A stretch of DNA of 64,000 nt. Source: Flavobacteriales bacterium (GTDB lineage: Bacteria > Bacteroidota > Bacteroidia > Flavobacteriales_F > PHOS-HE28). Position numbers and translations under genes: made by a program. The notes beneath the pieces were generated by a model. The model made no database searches. It was not told the DNA's origin and worked only from the letters and a program-made list of their open reading frames with translations. The stretch's first letter is position 1, and each line of letters opens with the position of its first letter. Of the stretch, positions 24,667 to 33,961 are shown one piece after another. Where the stretch lies: the NCBI GenBank assembly GCA_026129465.1, contig JAHCIA010000001.1:2245964-2309963 (forward strand), written 5' to 3'.

Positions 24667-25233
24667 TCAAAGATCGCCAGGTGAATTGATGTTGCGGAAG
24701 AGGTCCGCAGGCCAGCCACCGCGACCCGGCGACACCTCCACGAAACTGGTGCGCACCTGGCTGAGCGCGTCGCTCATCTTCAGCACATCCAGTTCCACAC
24801 AGCGCCGAAAAACAGGCTGTGCGTTGCGGTGGTAAACGGCGGCGAGCGGTTCGATCAGCCCTTCGTGCCGCGGCACCACGGCCTCCGTGCTATGCCCAAG
24901 CTGCGCTTTCAGCAGGTCGAAAAGCCGGTCGTTGAGGCCCGGCAGGTCGCAGGCGATCACCAGCAGGCGGTCGTTGCTGGCATAGCGCATGGCGGTGGCC
25001 AACCCGCCCAATGGCCCCTTGCCCGGCCATTCATCGGCCACGACGAAGGGACCCACATGGCCGTACTTTTCCGGCTCGCCGATCACGAGCAACTCGGCCA
25101 CGTGCGGGTCCAACTTGTCCAACGCACGATCGAGCAACGAACGGCCGTCCACCTCGATCAAGGCCTTGTCGCGGCCCATGCGCGAACTTCTGCCGCCCGC
25201 GAGCACCACACCGGTCCACCCCACCTTGCTCAT
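24667..25233 (-). CDS. mobA: Molybdenum cofactor guanylyltransferase MobA
   Basis: 188 residues. It attaches GMP to Mo-molybdopterin to make the MGD cofactor. The nucleotide-binding signature is VVLAGGRSSRMGRDKALIEV, followed by GPLGGLATAMRY and VIACDLPGLND with the metal-binding Asp. It overlaps the moeA stop by ATGA. Its presence with FdhD suggests use of bis-MGD enzymes. Confidence 0.93.
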   Translation of the reverse strand: MSKVGWTGVVLAGGRSSRMGRDKALIEVDGRSLLDRALDKLDPHVAELLVIGEPEKYGHVGPFVVADEWPGKGPLGGLATAMRYASNDRLLVIACDLPGLNDRLFDLLKAQLGHSTEAVVPRHEGLIEPLAAVYHRNAQPVFRRCVELDVLKMSDALSQVRTSFVEVSPGRGGWPADLFRNINSPGDL

Positions 25234-26432
25234 CGGCGCGGAAGGTGATGCACCAGGATGTCGTTTCCTGGCGCGCGTTCTCCCAGATCCTTCGGCAGCT
25301 CCACCAGCACTTCCGCCATGGTCATGCTGTTGAGCATGTGCGACCCTTCATCGGACAGAAGATGGACCTGCCCATCGCGCAGGAAGCCTGCACGGAACTC
25401 CGTCCGCCCACCCTTCCACCGCAGCGCCTGCGCGATGGGAAGCCTTTCCGATCGCGGCCATGGATCCGAAGCGCCCTCCATGGCACGCAGGAAGGGCAGC
25501 ACATACAGGTACCAACCCACCAGCACCGCGCGGGGATTGCCCGGCAGGGCGAACACGGGCTTGCCGCGCAGCGTGGCGAAGAGCATGGGCTTGCCCGGCT
25601 TCTGCGATACGCCATGGAAATGGATCGCGGCGCCCATGCCTTCCAGCACAGGGCGAACGAGGTCATGGTCGCCCACCGACACGCCGCCCGTGGTGATCAG
25701 CACATCGCCTTCATCCAAAGCCACGGTCAAGGCGTCGCGCAGTTCGAGGCGATCGTCACCGGCGATCAAGGGACCGCTGTCGTTGGCGAAGCCTCCGTCG
25801 CGCAAGGCGGCGATGAGCATCACATCGTTGCTGGAATGGATGCGCCCCGCCGGCTCGGCGCCTTCCTCGATGAACTCCTCGCCCGTGCGCACGATGCTCA
25901 CGGTGGGCACCATGGACACCATGGCATGCGCGAGGCCGGCGGAGGCGAGCAGCCCCACCGATGCCGGATCCAGTCTGGCCCCCTTCGTCAGCAGCATGTC
26001 ATCCATCCGGAAGGCTTCGGCACGTCGCCTGATGTTCGCCCCTTCAGGGATCACGGTCATGTCCACCGTCAGCAGTTCATCGCGCCACGTGCAGCGCTCC
26101 TGCATTACCACCGCATGACAACCCGCGGGCACCTGGGCGCCGGTGAATATCCTTGCGCATTCACCGGCCAGGAGCGGTGAGGACATCACCTGCCCGGCGG
26201 CGATGGTGTCCACCTGCTTCCATGGACCCATGGGACCCCCCAGCGCGTAACCATCCACCGCGCTCATGTCGAACTGCGGATGATCGGCGGCGGCCTGCGC
26301 ATCGGCGGCGAGCACACAGCCCACGGCGTCCTCCAGCTTGCGGAACTCGGCGGGCATCAAGGGCACATGGGCCATCACCATGGTCCGGGCCTCGTCCACC
26401 GTGATGAGGTCCCGTGCCTGCTCAGCGGCCAT
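25230..26432 (-). CDS. moeA: Molybdopterin molybdenumtransferase MoeA
   Basis: 400 residues. It inserts molybdate into adenylylated molybdopterin. Signatures are SAVDGYAL, RIFTGAQVPAGCHAVVMQE, IRRRAEAF, VLITTGGVSVGDHDLVRPVL and GKPVFALPGNP. The ATG at 26432 (MAAEQARDLITVDEA) matches the usual MoeA N-terminus. A TTG at 26468 would extend it by 12 residues and overlap the lipoprotein stop. Confidence 0.92.
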   Translation of the reverse strand: MAAEQARDLITVDEARTMVMAHVPLMPAEFRKLEDAVGCVLAADAQAAADHPQFDMSAVDGYALGGPMGPWKQVDTIAAGQVMSSPLLAGECARIFTGAQVPAGCHAVVMQERCTWRDELLTVDMTVIPEGANIRRRAEAFRMDDMLLTKGARLDPASVGLLASAGLAHAMVSMVPTVSIVRTGEEFIEEGAEPAGRIHSSNDVMLIAALRDGGFANDSGPLIAGDDRLELRDALTVALDEGDVLITTGGVSVGDHDLVRPVLEGMGAAIHFHGVSQKPGKPMLFATLRGKPVFALPGNPRAVLVGWYLYVLPFLRAMEGASDPWPRSERLPIAQALRWKGGRTEFRAGFLRDGQVHLLSDEGSHMLNSMTMAEVLVELPKDLGERAPGNDILVHHLPRR

Positions 26433-26464
26433 GACGGGTCGGTTCGTCAACTGATGCGTGCGGT

Positions 26465-26962
26465 TCAATCCACGTAGAATACGTCGAATGAACCGATGAT
26501 GGTCTTCGGTGGGCCGCCAAAGGCGCCCTGCAGACTGGCGCTGAAGGTGCCTTTGATCCTTTTCAGCACCAGGTCATGCGACTCGATGGTGAGTGTGCCC
26601 GGCAGGGCGTCCATGGCCGTGTAGGACATGGCCAGGGTGGTGGTGTGCAGCATGGCGTTGGTGTTCTCCGTGATGGCATGCGTGCCCACGGACATAGAAT
26701 CGATCTCCAAGGTGAGCGTGGAGCCTTGCGTGCTCATGCCACTTATCGTGATCGTACCGGCCGCATCACTGGCGAAGAGGCTCACGTTGGCGCAGAACGC
26801 GGCACCATCGAAGGTGGCCTGCAGACGCGCCCCATCGATACCGCAGCTCGCGGGCGCGGGCCCTGGTGCGATGGGCGGCGTGGGCTCGTCCTTCTGGCAG
26901 CCGGCCAAGGCCAGTCCGAAACCGACGACCATGGTGGCCAGCAGCTTGTTCGATGCGGTCAT
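26465..26962 (-). CDS. Putative lipoprotein, first gene of the Moco operon
   Basis: 165 residues. A lipoprotein signal peptide with lipobox LALAGC (Cys22) is followed by QKDEP, a Pro-rich linker and a strand-rich domain of about 120 residues ending GGPPKTIIGSFDVFYVD. Similar small beta-rich lipoproteins are frequent in Bacteroidota; the function is unknown. It is upstream of moeA on the same strand with a gap of 32 bp or less, so it is probably co-transcribed. A molybdate-related role is speculative. Confidence 0.6.
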   Translation of the reverse strand: MTASNKLLATMVVGFGLALAGCQKDEPTPPIAPGPAPASCGIDGARLQATFDGAAFCANVSLFASDAAGTITISGMSTQGSTLTLEIDSMSVGTHAITENTNAMLHTTTLAMSYTAMDALPGTLTIESHDLVLKRIKGTFSASLQGAFGGPPKTIIGSFDVFYVD

Positions 26963-27054
26963 GGGCGGCAAGCTCGGAATACGGCGGAAGATAGACACAG
27001 CTCCTCCTCGGGATCTTCGGATCCCCTCTCGAAGTATCACTATCGACGGAAGGC

Positions 27055-29886
27055 TCAGTGAAGCATAACGCGATGCACGCTCGAACCGACGCCGTCGCGC
27101 ACACGCAGCAGATACTCGCCGTGCGACAGGCCGCCCACCCCAAGGGTGAGGATGCCCTGCTCCAGCGCCGCACCATCCTGCTCGCGTACCACCACCAGGC
27201 GGCCCGTGATGTCCATCAACTCGAGCACGACGCGCCCGGAGACCTGACCGAAGCCGATGTTGAGGATGTCCGAGGCCGGATTGGGCCACACGTGGACCAT
27301 GCCACTGCCTGCCGCATCGGCGATGCCCACGTTGCCCACCCACACGATCGCTTCAGTGCGCTGGCTTTCGCACGCCAGGCCCGTGGCCTCCACCTCCCAA
27401 TCGTAGAAGAAGTAGTAGAAGGCCGTGGCGTTGGCGCCGGCCACACTGCTGCTGGTGACGGCACCGAGGGTGCCCAGCGGGTAGGGATAATTCTGTGTGC
27501 TGCCAAGGCCATCGCGCCACAGTTGCGGGTTGCCACCGATGGTGCGGAGGCCGTAGTCGCCAGCGGCGGGCACCTGGAAATTCAGAGTGATGCGGCTTTC
27601 GCCATCGGGGATGTTGATCACCTGCGAGACCACGATGCTGCCGTCCGTGCGGTCGATCAACGCCACGTTGCGGTTGCCGGCGCCGTTGGCGTAGACCTTC
27701 ACGCTCACGATGGTGAAGGGTTCGTAGGCGGTGAAGAACTGGTAGTTGTCGGAGTTCGTGTGATACTGGCCCTGGTTGGCCCAATTGGTCTTGGAGCCAT
27801 AGGCATGCTCGCCCTCATGTTCGATGCTGGCCGTGGCCCAGAAGGAGGTGGTGTTGGCGATGAAGGGGGTCTGGAAGCTGTTGCCTGATCCGATCGCGTT
27901 TCCACCAGTGGGCACATCGTACCAGAGGATGTTGTCGCCGACCGCCTGCAGCGTGGCCATGCCCGGCACGGGGATCACCACATCGTCGGCGATGGGCGCG
28001 TCAGGCGCATCGAGCACGTCCACCACAACGGCCGCACTGGTGAACTGCCCGCATACGCCATCGATGGTCACGGTGTAGCTGCCGCTCTGTGTCACCACCA
28101 GGGATTGACCATTGCCGCCGCCGGTCCAGCTATAGCCCGCGGCCGGGGTGGAGGTCAACTCCAGTGAGCCGCCTTCGCAGAAGCGTGTTTCGCCCGTGTA
28201 GCTCACCGTGGGGGTCTCATCGGGGCTCTGCACCACGAAGATGCTGGCGGTGCCGGTGCAGCCCTGTCCATCGTTGATGGTCACCGTGTAGCTGCCGGGC
28301 TGGCTCACGGTGATGCTCTGCGTCTGGGCGCCGGTGTTCCACAGGTAATTGAAGCCGGGGTTGGCGGTGAGTGTCACCGTGCTGCCGTTGCCACAAACGA
28401 TCGGGGCGGTGGGCGTGGTGATCTCCGCCTGCGGGCTGATGCACAGGCCTTCGATGATGGTGATCGTCTGGTTCGCCTCGATGTTGTTGAAGGTCTCCAC
28501 CAGACCGCTGGGCCAGGTGACGGTCACGGTGGGCACCTCCTCCTGCTGTCCCAGGCCGAAGTGGCAGGCGAAGGTGCATACGATGCCGTAGCTCTCCCCG
28601 GCGCGCACCTCGCGGATCTGCGTGCCCCAAGGACCAGTGATGGTGACACGCGCACCGATGGCGTCGCGGTTGCTCTCGGTTCCCTGCAAACGCACCACCA
28701 GCCAGTTGTTGTCGTTGCCGTCGTTCAGCCAGATGCGGTCGGGGTTGTTGTTGTCCGGCGTCACATAGCCGCTGCCGTAGTTGGCGAAGACGTCCTGGAA
28801 ACCGTCGTTGTTCAGGTCGCCTATGGCGAAGCTGTGCATGGCCTTGTTCGCCGGGAACATGTTGGGCACGTTGGTGAAGGTCTTGTTCCCGTTGTTGCGG
28901 AACAGGCGCTGGAGTCCACCGGCGATGAGCAGGTCGATGTATCCGTCGTTGTCGAAATCGACGAACTTGCTCTGCAGGAAGAAGCCGGTGATCTCCAGAC
29001 CACTGCCCGCGGTGATCTCCGTGAAGTGGCCCGTACCGTCGTTCTCGAAGAGCTGGATGGTGGCGTCGTGGTTGGTGAGCATCATGTCCAGGTCGCCGTC
29101 GTTGTCGATATCGCCGAAATCGGCCGTCCAGGACTGGTTCTTGATCTGCAGGCCGTGGCTCTCCGCCATGTCGGTGAAGTTGCCGTTGCCGTCATTCACG
29201 AAGAGGCGGTTCCAGCGGCGCGGATCATTGGGGTTGTTCACGCCCTGGCGGCACTTGGCGATGTAGAGGTCCAGGTCGCCGTCGTTGTCGAAGTCGGTCC
29301 ACACACTGCCGTAGTTCCCGCTCATGTCCGTGGCGGGGTTGGTGGTGTAGTCGATGATGTTGGCGTAGGTCAGGTTGCCGCTCCCGTTGTTGAGCCACTG
29401 CCGCGGAGCAGCGTCATCGTGACAGGCCCAGAAATCGTTGTGCCCATCGTTGTTGATGTCCACCGCGTTGTTGCACTGCATGAACATGTTGCCATTGTTC
29501 AGGTTCGCCAGGGTGGACTGTCCCACGGTGGGGATCCTCATGTAGTGCACGCCGTCGTAGCTGCCGCCACAGACCAGGTCCTTGTGCCCGGTGTTCTGCA
29601 TGTCCGCGATGGTCATGCCCCATTGCGCGTCGTTGGACACGCTTCCGTAGTCCACCAGGGTGAAGGAGCCGTCGGCGTTCTGGTAGTCCACCATGAAGAT
29701 CCGGCTGTTGTGCAGGATGCACAGGTCGTCGAGACCGTCGCCATTGATGTCCACCACGCCCATGCATCCACCGCTGTTGGTGGTGTTGCTCTTCAGGGCG
29801 GTGGCGTTGGTGAAGGTGAACTGCGCTTGGGCGGCAAGCAGGGGCAGGGATGCGGCGAAGAGGGCGAGGGTACGCGTCACGGACAT
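27055..29886 (-). CDS. Secreted FG-GAP/VCBS and ASPIC domain protein with T9SS sorting domain
   Basis: A 943-residue exported protein with a signal peptide (1-21). Residues about 30-400 are FG-GAP/VCBS repeats with many DxDxDGDxD calcium-type loops (DINGDGLDD, DFDNDGDLDLY, DIDNDGDLDMM). About 400-480 is an ASPIC/UnbV domain. Ig-like stretches follow, including a CHU_C-type domain (ILWYDVPTGG). Then comes a roughly 150-residue module also found in the protease at 37913, and a T9SS sorting domain (VWPNPASDILNIGF) at the end. A TACCTTTC element lies upstream. Likely a cell-surface adhesin or binding protein. Confidence 0.8.
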   Translation of the reverse strand: MSVTRTLALFAASLPLLAAQAQFTFTNATALKSNTTNSGGCMGVVDINGDGLDDLCILHNSRIFMVDYQNADGSFTLVDYGSVSNDAQWGMTIADMQNTGHKDLVCGGSYDGVHYMRIPTVGQSTLANLNNGNMFMQCNNAVDINNDGHNDFWACHDDAAPRQWLNNGSGNLTYANIIDYTTNPATDMSGNYGSVWTDFDNDGDLDLYIAKCRQGVNNPNDPRRWNRLFVNDGNGNFTDMAESHGLQIKNQSWTADFGDIDNDGDLDMMLTNHDATIQLFENDGTGHFTEITAGSGLEITGFFLQSKFVDFDNDGYIDLLIAGGLQRLFRNNGNKTFTNVPNMFPANKAMHSFAIGDLNNDGFQDVFANYGSGYVTPDNNNPDRIWLNDGNDNNWLVVRLQGTESNRDAIGARVTITGPWGTQIREVRAGESYGIVCTFACHFGLGQQEEVPTVTVTWPSGLVETFNNIEANQTITIIEGLCISPQAEITTPTAPIVCGNGSTVTLTANPGFNYLWNTGAQTQSITVSQPGSYTVTINDGQGCTGTASIFVVQSPDETPTVSYTGETRFCEGGSLELTSTPAAGYSWTGGGNGQSLVVTQSGSYTVTIDGVCGQFTSAAVVVDVLDAPDAPIADDVVIPVPGMATLQAVGDNILWYDVPTGGNAIGSGNSFQTPFIANTTSFWATASIEHEGEHAYGSKTNWANQGQYHTNSDNYQFFTAYEPFTIVSVKVYANGAGNRNVALIDRTDGSIVVSQVINIPDGESRITLNFQVPAAGDYGLRTIGGNPQLWRDGLGSTQNYPYPLGTLGAVTSSSVAGANATAFYYFFYDWEVEATGLACESQRTEAIVWVGNVGIADAAGSGMVHVWPNPASDILNIGFGQVSGRVVLELMDITGRLVVVREQDGAALEQGILTLGVGGLSHGEYLLRVRDGVGSSVHRVMLH

Positions 29887-29952
29887 GGGGTGTGGATTAT
29901 GGTTCCAGGCAGGTTTCCGAATGCAGGTGCCGAAAGGTACCGGGATCGGCCT

Positions 29953-31104
29953 TCACCCTGTACGGTGATCCCCGTTCAAGGTTGGAAGGCTTGCTGGGTG
30001 AATGGGAGCCCCTTCCAATTGGGCGGCCGTCTGACGGCGTATGCTCTCGCGGTGCACCGCGTCCATGAATTCACGGACAAAGCCCTCGCTCAGGCCCAGG
30101 TGGCGGGCCAGCCGCAACTGGCGCAGCATGATAGCCTCCCAGCGCTCGGGTTGCAGGATGGCGACCCTGTGCTCGTGCTTGTACTCCCCGATGCGGGCGG
30201 CGATATCCATGCGAGTGCCCAGCTTTTGGGCGATCTCCTCGTCCAGGCCGTCGATCACATCGCGCAGCTCCTGCAACCTGTCTCGCAGCACTTCGGGAGG
30301 CGCCGCACGGCGGAAGCGCAGTCCACCGATCAGGTGGGCATGGTCTTCCGGGGCGATCTGCTGGCGGGCATCGCTAAGGGCATTGGCCGGATCGGCATGC
30401 ACCTCCACCATCAGGCCGCTCATGCCCAGGTCGAGCGCCTCCTGGGCCACCTGGGCCAGTCGGGCGGGCTCCCCGGCGATGTGGCTTGGATCGCACAGCA
30501 CCTCCAGACCCGGGTGGGCCGCCATCAGGCGAATGGGGAATTCCCACATGGGGCTGTTCCGGTAGGGGGTGTCGTGGAACCAGCTGAAGCCCCGGTGCAC
30601 GGCCGCATAGCGCCTAAGTCCGGCGCGCTCCAAGCGCTCGAAGGCCCCGATCCATAACTGCAGGTCGGGGTTGATCGGGTTCTTCACGAAGACCGGGATG
30701 TCCACCCCGCGCAAGGCATCGGCGATGGCCTGCACACTGAAGGGGTTGGGCGTGGTGCGCGCCCCGATCCACAGCATGTCGATACCGGCTTCCAGGCAGG
30801 CTTCCACGTGCTCCGCCGTGGCCACCTCAGTCATCACCAGCAGGCCGGTGCGGGACCTCACCTCCTTCAACCAATCCAGCGCCTTATGCCCGGCACCCTC
30901 GAAGCCCCCGGGACGGGTGCGCGGTTTCCACACACCGGCGCGGAACACCTTTGCTTGTCCGGCCGACGCGATGGCTCCGGCAGTGGCCATCACCTGCTCG
31001 CGGCTTTCCGCGCTGCATGGACCCGCCACCAACAAGGGCCGGTCCAACTCCAGGCCCCAATCGTGGAAAGCCCTGGGGGACAATGCTGTTGTACCGGGGT
31101 CCAT
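29953..31104 (-). CDS. Bifunctional DAHP synthase / chorismate mutase (type II)
   Basis: 383 residues. The N-terminal ~270 residues are a class I DAHP synthase that condenses PEP and erythrose-4-phosphate (LLVAGPCSAES, FRAGVWKPRTRPGGFEG, VFVKNPINPD, CDPSHIAG). The C-terminal ~90 residues are an AroQ-type chorismate mutase (LRDVIDGLDEEIAQKLG, then IGEYKH). The ATG at 31104 lies 6 nt after a perfect -7 box. Fusing the entry step to chorismate mutase usually allows feedback control by prephenate or chorismate; that is family knowledge. Confidence 0.92.
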   Translation of the reverse strand: MDPGTTALSPRAFHDWGLELDRPLLVAGPCSAESREQVMATAGAIASAGQAKVFRAGVWKPRTRPGGFEGAGHKALDWLKEVRSRTGLLVMTEVATAEHVEACLEAGIDMLWIGARTTPNPFSVQAIADALRGVDIPVFVKNPINPDLQLWIGAFERLERAGLRRYAAVHRGFSWFHDTPYRNSPMWEFPIRLMAAHPGLEVLCDPSHIAGEPARLAQVAQEALDLGMSGLMVEVHADPANALSDARQQIAPEDHAHLIGGLRFRRAAPPEVLRDRLQELRDVIDGLDEEIAQKLGTRMDIAARIGEYKHEHRVAILQPERWEAIMLRQLRLARHLGLSEGFVREFMDAVHRESIRRQTAAQLEGAPIHPASLPTLNGDHRTG

Positions 31105-31110
31105 TGACGC

Positions 31111-31118
31111 CAAAGGTA
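31111..31118 (-). promoter_or_regulatory. -7 box (TACCTTTG) of the DAHP synthase gene
   Basis: A perfect TAnnTTTG match 6 nt before the ATG at 31104. It rejects the longer 60-residue N-terminal extension. The rest of the 252-bp gap (31105-31356) holds nothing else I can identify. Confidence 0.55.
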
Positions 31119-31356
31119 GACCCTTGGTGAACGCCGGTGCCGGTGGGCCGGTTCGCATCAACACTGGTGTACAAGCCTGGCCGGTCGGCTCCAGTCCCGG
31201 GCCTTGCCGCTTCAAGCCGGTCAGGCTAGGGCCGGCGCATGGGCGATCAGGTGCAATAGGTCCATGAATTGGTTGCCCACGCACCCTGCTTCAGCATCTC
31301 CTTGATGGCCAGGATGTTACATAAAGCTGCTCATGATCCAGGTGGATGGGACCCTT

Positions 31357-31938
31357 TCACGGTCCCTCCAGCGCCGCTTCGAAGTCCACCACACACTGGC
31401 GCGTGTTGTCCAGATCGTCCACCGCGCCGATGCATTGGAAGAGCGGTTCGAACTGACGGTGAGCCTGCCTGAATCGCGCGGCCGCGCCACGGGCATCCCC
31501 TTCCGGGAAAATGGCCGGCACCAGTTCCCCTTCGAGGTGCCGGCTGATGTAGGAGCGGTGCCCCAGATCGAAGGTCTCCAGTTCGGTGCCGTCGCGCTGC
31601 ATGCGCAGATGAGCGAGGCCATTCTCGTAGTAGCACAGCGCGCCATGCGCCATCAGGCGCACAGGCAGATGGCCCTGGGGCTCTATGCGGAACAGGATGC
31701 CTTTGTAAGAGAAGCCCCACAGGTCGCGGCACGGGATCCGGCGCCGGCTTCCCTCTTGTTCCACCAGCAACACCGGACGGCCCAGGTGGGGTATCACGTC
31801 AAGCAGGTCGCCCACCTGCTCACCGCGCTTGGCATGCATCTCCGCCGGCGAACGATATACGGTGACGGCATGCTGCGCTCCGGTATCGGCCCATGCGAAG
31901 AGCGCACACATCCAGATCACCGACCGGCCCATGGGCAT
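31357..31938 (-). CDS. Secreted hypothetical protein
   Basis: 193 residues with a signal peptide (MPMGRSVIWMCALFAWADTG). The mature part has short strands (RPVLLVEQEG, GHLPVRLMAHG) and an acidic C-terminus rich in Asp and Glu. Not recognised. A GTG at 31986 overlapping the rsmI stop would add 16 residues before the signal peptide; the ATG is preferred. Probably the last gene of the operon from 34614. Confidence 0.5.
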   Translation of the reverse strand: MPMGRSVIWMCALFAWADTGAQHAVTVYRSPAEMHAKRGEQVGDLLDVIPHLGRPVLLVEQEGSRRRIPCRDLWGFSYKGILFRIEPQGHLPVRLMAHGALCYYENGLAHLRMQRDGTELETFDLGHRSYISRHLEGELVPAIFPEGDARGAAARFRQAHRQFEPLFQCIGAVDDLDNTRQCVVDFEAALEGP

Positions 31939-31982
31939 GGACGCAAGGTATCGGGCACCCCGGGGCACGCTCGGGGCGTCGG

Positions 31983-32687
31983 TCACGACTTATCAACGGC
32001 GCCGCCCACCACGATCACGAATTCCCCACGCGGCGCATGCTTGGTGAAGTGCGCATACAGCATGGCCAGGTCACCACGCACGGTCTCCTCGAAGAGCTTG
32101 CTCAATTCCCGGCTCACGCTCGCCGGGCGGTCGTTGCCAAAGGCTTCGGCCATGTCGCCGAGGGTACGCCCGATCCGATGTGGACTTTCATAGAAGACCA
32201 TGGTGCGCCGCTCGCGTGAGAGTTCCGTCAAGCGCGTGCGTCGTCCCTTTTTCACAGGCAGGAATCCCTCGAACGTGAAACGGTCGCAGGGCAGACCGCT
32301 CACCACCAAGGCGGGCACGAAAGCCGCGGCACCGGGCAGACATTCCACCTCGATACCGGCCAGCAAAGCCGCCCGCACCAGCAGAAAACCGGGGTCGCTG
32401 ATGCCCGGTGTGCCCGCATCGCTCACCAGCGCAAGACGCTCGCCCTTCAGCAGGCGCTCCACCAGCTGGCCCACCCCGCGATGCTCGTTGTGCGCATGGA
32501 AGCTCACCAGCGGTTTGCGCAGGCCCAGATGCTTGAGCAGCTCACCGGCCACGCGCGTATCCTCGGCCACCACGGCATCCACCTCCCCGAGCACTTTCAC
32601 CGCACGCATGGTGATGTCGTCCAGGTTGCCGATGGGCGTGGGCACCAGTGTCAATGGGGCCTTGGAAGCGGTGCGCGGCGCGTCCAT
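31983..32687 (-). CDS. rsmI: 16S rRNA (cytidine1402-2'-O)-methyltransferase RsmI
   Basis: 234 residues. It methylates C1402 in the decoding centre using SAM. The signatures are VPTPIGNLDDITMRAVKVL, AEDTRVAGELL, LVSDAGTPGISDPGF, LPGAAAFVPALVVSGLP and VFYESPHR. The length is at the short end because C-terminal residues are few. It starts 5 bp after the M28 peptidase gene. Confidence 0.93.
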   Translation of the reverse strand: MDAPRTASKAPLTLVPTPIGNLDDITMRAVKVLGEVDAVVAEDTRVAGELLKHLGLRKPLVSFHAHNEHRGVGQLVERLLKGERLALVSDAGTPGISDPGFLLVRAALLAGIEVECLPGAAAFVPALVVSGLPCDRFTFEGFLPVKKGRRTRLTELSRERRTMVFYESPHRIGRTLGDMAEAFGNDRPASVSRELSKLFEETVRGDLAMLYAHFTKHAPRGEFVIVVGGAVDKS

Positions 32688-32692
32688 GGATC

Positions 32693-33961
32693 TCAGCGCT
32701 GCGTGGCGATGAACTCCCCGAGCAGCGTGTAGAGCTCGTGGAAGCGTGTGAGCGGCAAGGTCTCCGCGCGATCATGCACGTCGTGGTAGTGGGCCACGCC
32801 ACCCAGCGTGTAGATGAAAATGGCGGGAACGCCGCGCTTCACGAATGGGCAATGGTCGCTGTTGCAGGCCGGTCCGCGTGACCTTACCTGCGGCAAAAGC
32901 GACGCACGCGCATTGATGCCGGACAGCCGGTCGTAGGCGGCCTGCTCGGCGGTGGCGTTCACCACGGTGATCCCATCATCGCCGGTGCCGAGGATGTCGA
33001 GGTTCACCATCATGCGGATCCGGCCCAGTGGGATGGGCTTGTCCTGCACGAACCATTCACTGCCCAGCAGGCCCGCCTCCTCACCGGCGAAGGCCACGAA
33101 GAGCAGGTTGTGCTTCGGGGGGCGCTTGGCGAAGCGTTCGGCCAGCGCGAGCAGCATGGCCACACCGCTCGCATTGTCGTTGGCGCCAGGGAACAGGGCC
33201 GAGGGCCCCATGCGCCCCAGGTGGTCGTAGTGCGCGCCGATCACCACCCAGTCCTTGCTCCTGCCCTTCACCATGCCCAGCACGTTGCGCGCCTGGTGAA
33301 GCGAGACCAGATTGTTGCGCACTTGCACGGCGAGGGTCCCCGCACTGTCCGTGACAAGCTCATCGCGTACCTCGATCAAGGGGTGGGGAAGTGCTTCGCG
33401 CGCCACGCCCCAGGTGAGTTTGCCCTTCACCGGCCTCACCACCGGCACATGCAGCATCAGTTCACGCTCCATGGCGGCATACATCGCCAGGGTGTCGGCA
33501 TCCTTGGTCGCCGGGGTCCGGAATACAGCGGCATTCCCCGTCACCACACCCATGGTCATGGCGCGCCGCTCCGGGGTTAGCAGATCGGCCGGCGAAAGAT
33601 GGACCAGCCGGTGGACGCCCTGGGCGGTGCCGCTGTGCGGTGCCACGAGATAGTCGGTACCAGGCACCAGCACCGCATCATCGATCACCACGCCGATGCT
33701 GTCCGGAAAGCTGTTCACCTTGAAGTGGAAGCGCTGGAAATGGTCCTCCTTCAAGGGCCTGAGACCGATGCGCTTGAACTCGCGCGCGATCCATTCGGCG
33801 GCGATGGAATCCCCGCCGGAGAAATAACCACGACCGTGCATGGCGGGATCGGTGAGCGCGGCCACATCGCGACGCGCCTTGGAGAGAACGGCATCGCGGT
33901 CCTGCGCGCTGACCGCGGGAAGAGCGGCCAACAACAGACCGATGATGAAGGGACGCCTCAT
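32693..33961 (-). CDS. Secreted M28 family zinc aminopeptidase
   Basis: 422 residues with a signal peptide (1-19). The M28 metal ligands can be seen: AHYDHLG (His), GANDNASGVAMLL (bridging Asp), FAGEEAGLLGS (catalytic Glu-Glu), NLDILGTGDDG (Asp) and GVAHYHDVHD (His). The ~110 residues between the signal peptide and the HYDHLG block resemble an insert or PA-type domain. Probably periplasmic and acting on oligopeptides. Its start overlaps the stop of the upstream gene as ATGA. Confidence 0.85.
   Translation of the reverse strand: MRRPFIIGLLLAALPAVSAQDRDAVLSKARRDVAALTDPAMHGRGYFSGGDSIAAEWIAREFKRIGLRPLKEDHFQRFHFKVNSFPDSIGVVIDDAVLVPGTDYLVAPHSGTAQGVHRLVHLSPADLLTPERRAMTMGVVTGNAAVFRTPATKDADTLAMYAAMERELMLHVPVVRPVKGKLTWGVAREALPHPLIEVRDELVTDSAGTLAVQVRNNLVSLHQARNVLGMVKGRSKDWVVIGAHYDHLGRMGPSALFPGANDNASGVAMLLALAERFAKRPPKHNLLFVAFAGEEAGLLGSEWFVQDKPIPLGRIRMMVNLDILGTGDDGITVVNATAEQAAYDRLSGINARASLLPQVRSRGPACNSDHCPFVKRGVPAIFIYTLGGVAHYHDVHDRAETLPLTRFHELYTLLGEFIATQR

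Noticed and set aside
28561-30657. A 698-codon plus-strand open frame
   Set aside because: Antisense to the FG-GAP protein and DAHP synthase, both with clear motifs.
31348-31366. GGGACC / GGTCCC inverted repeat at the end of the gene at 31357
   Set aside because: Only 6 bp, partly inside the coding sequence and without a T-run, so not called as a terminator.
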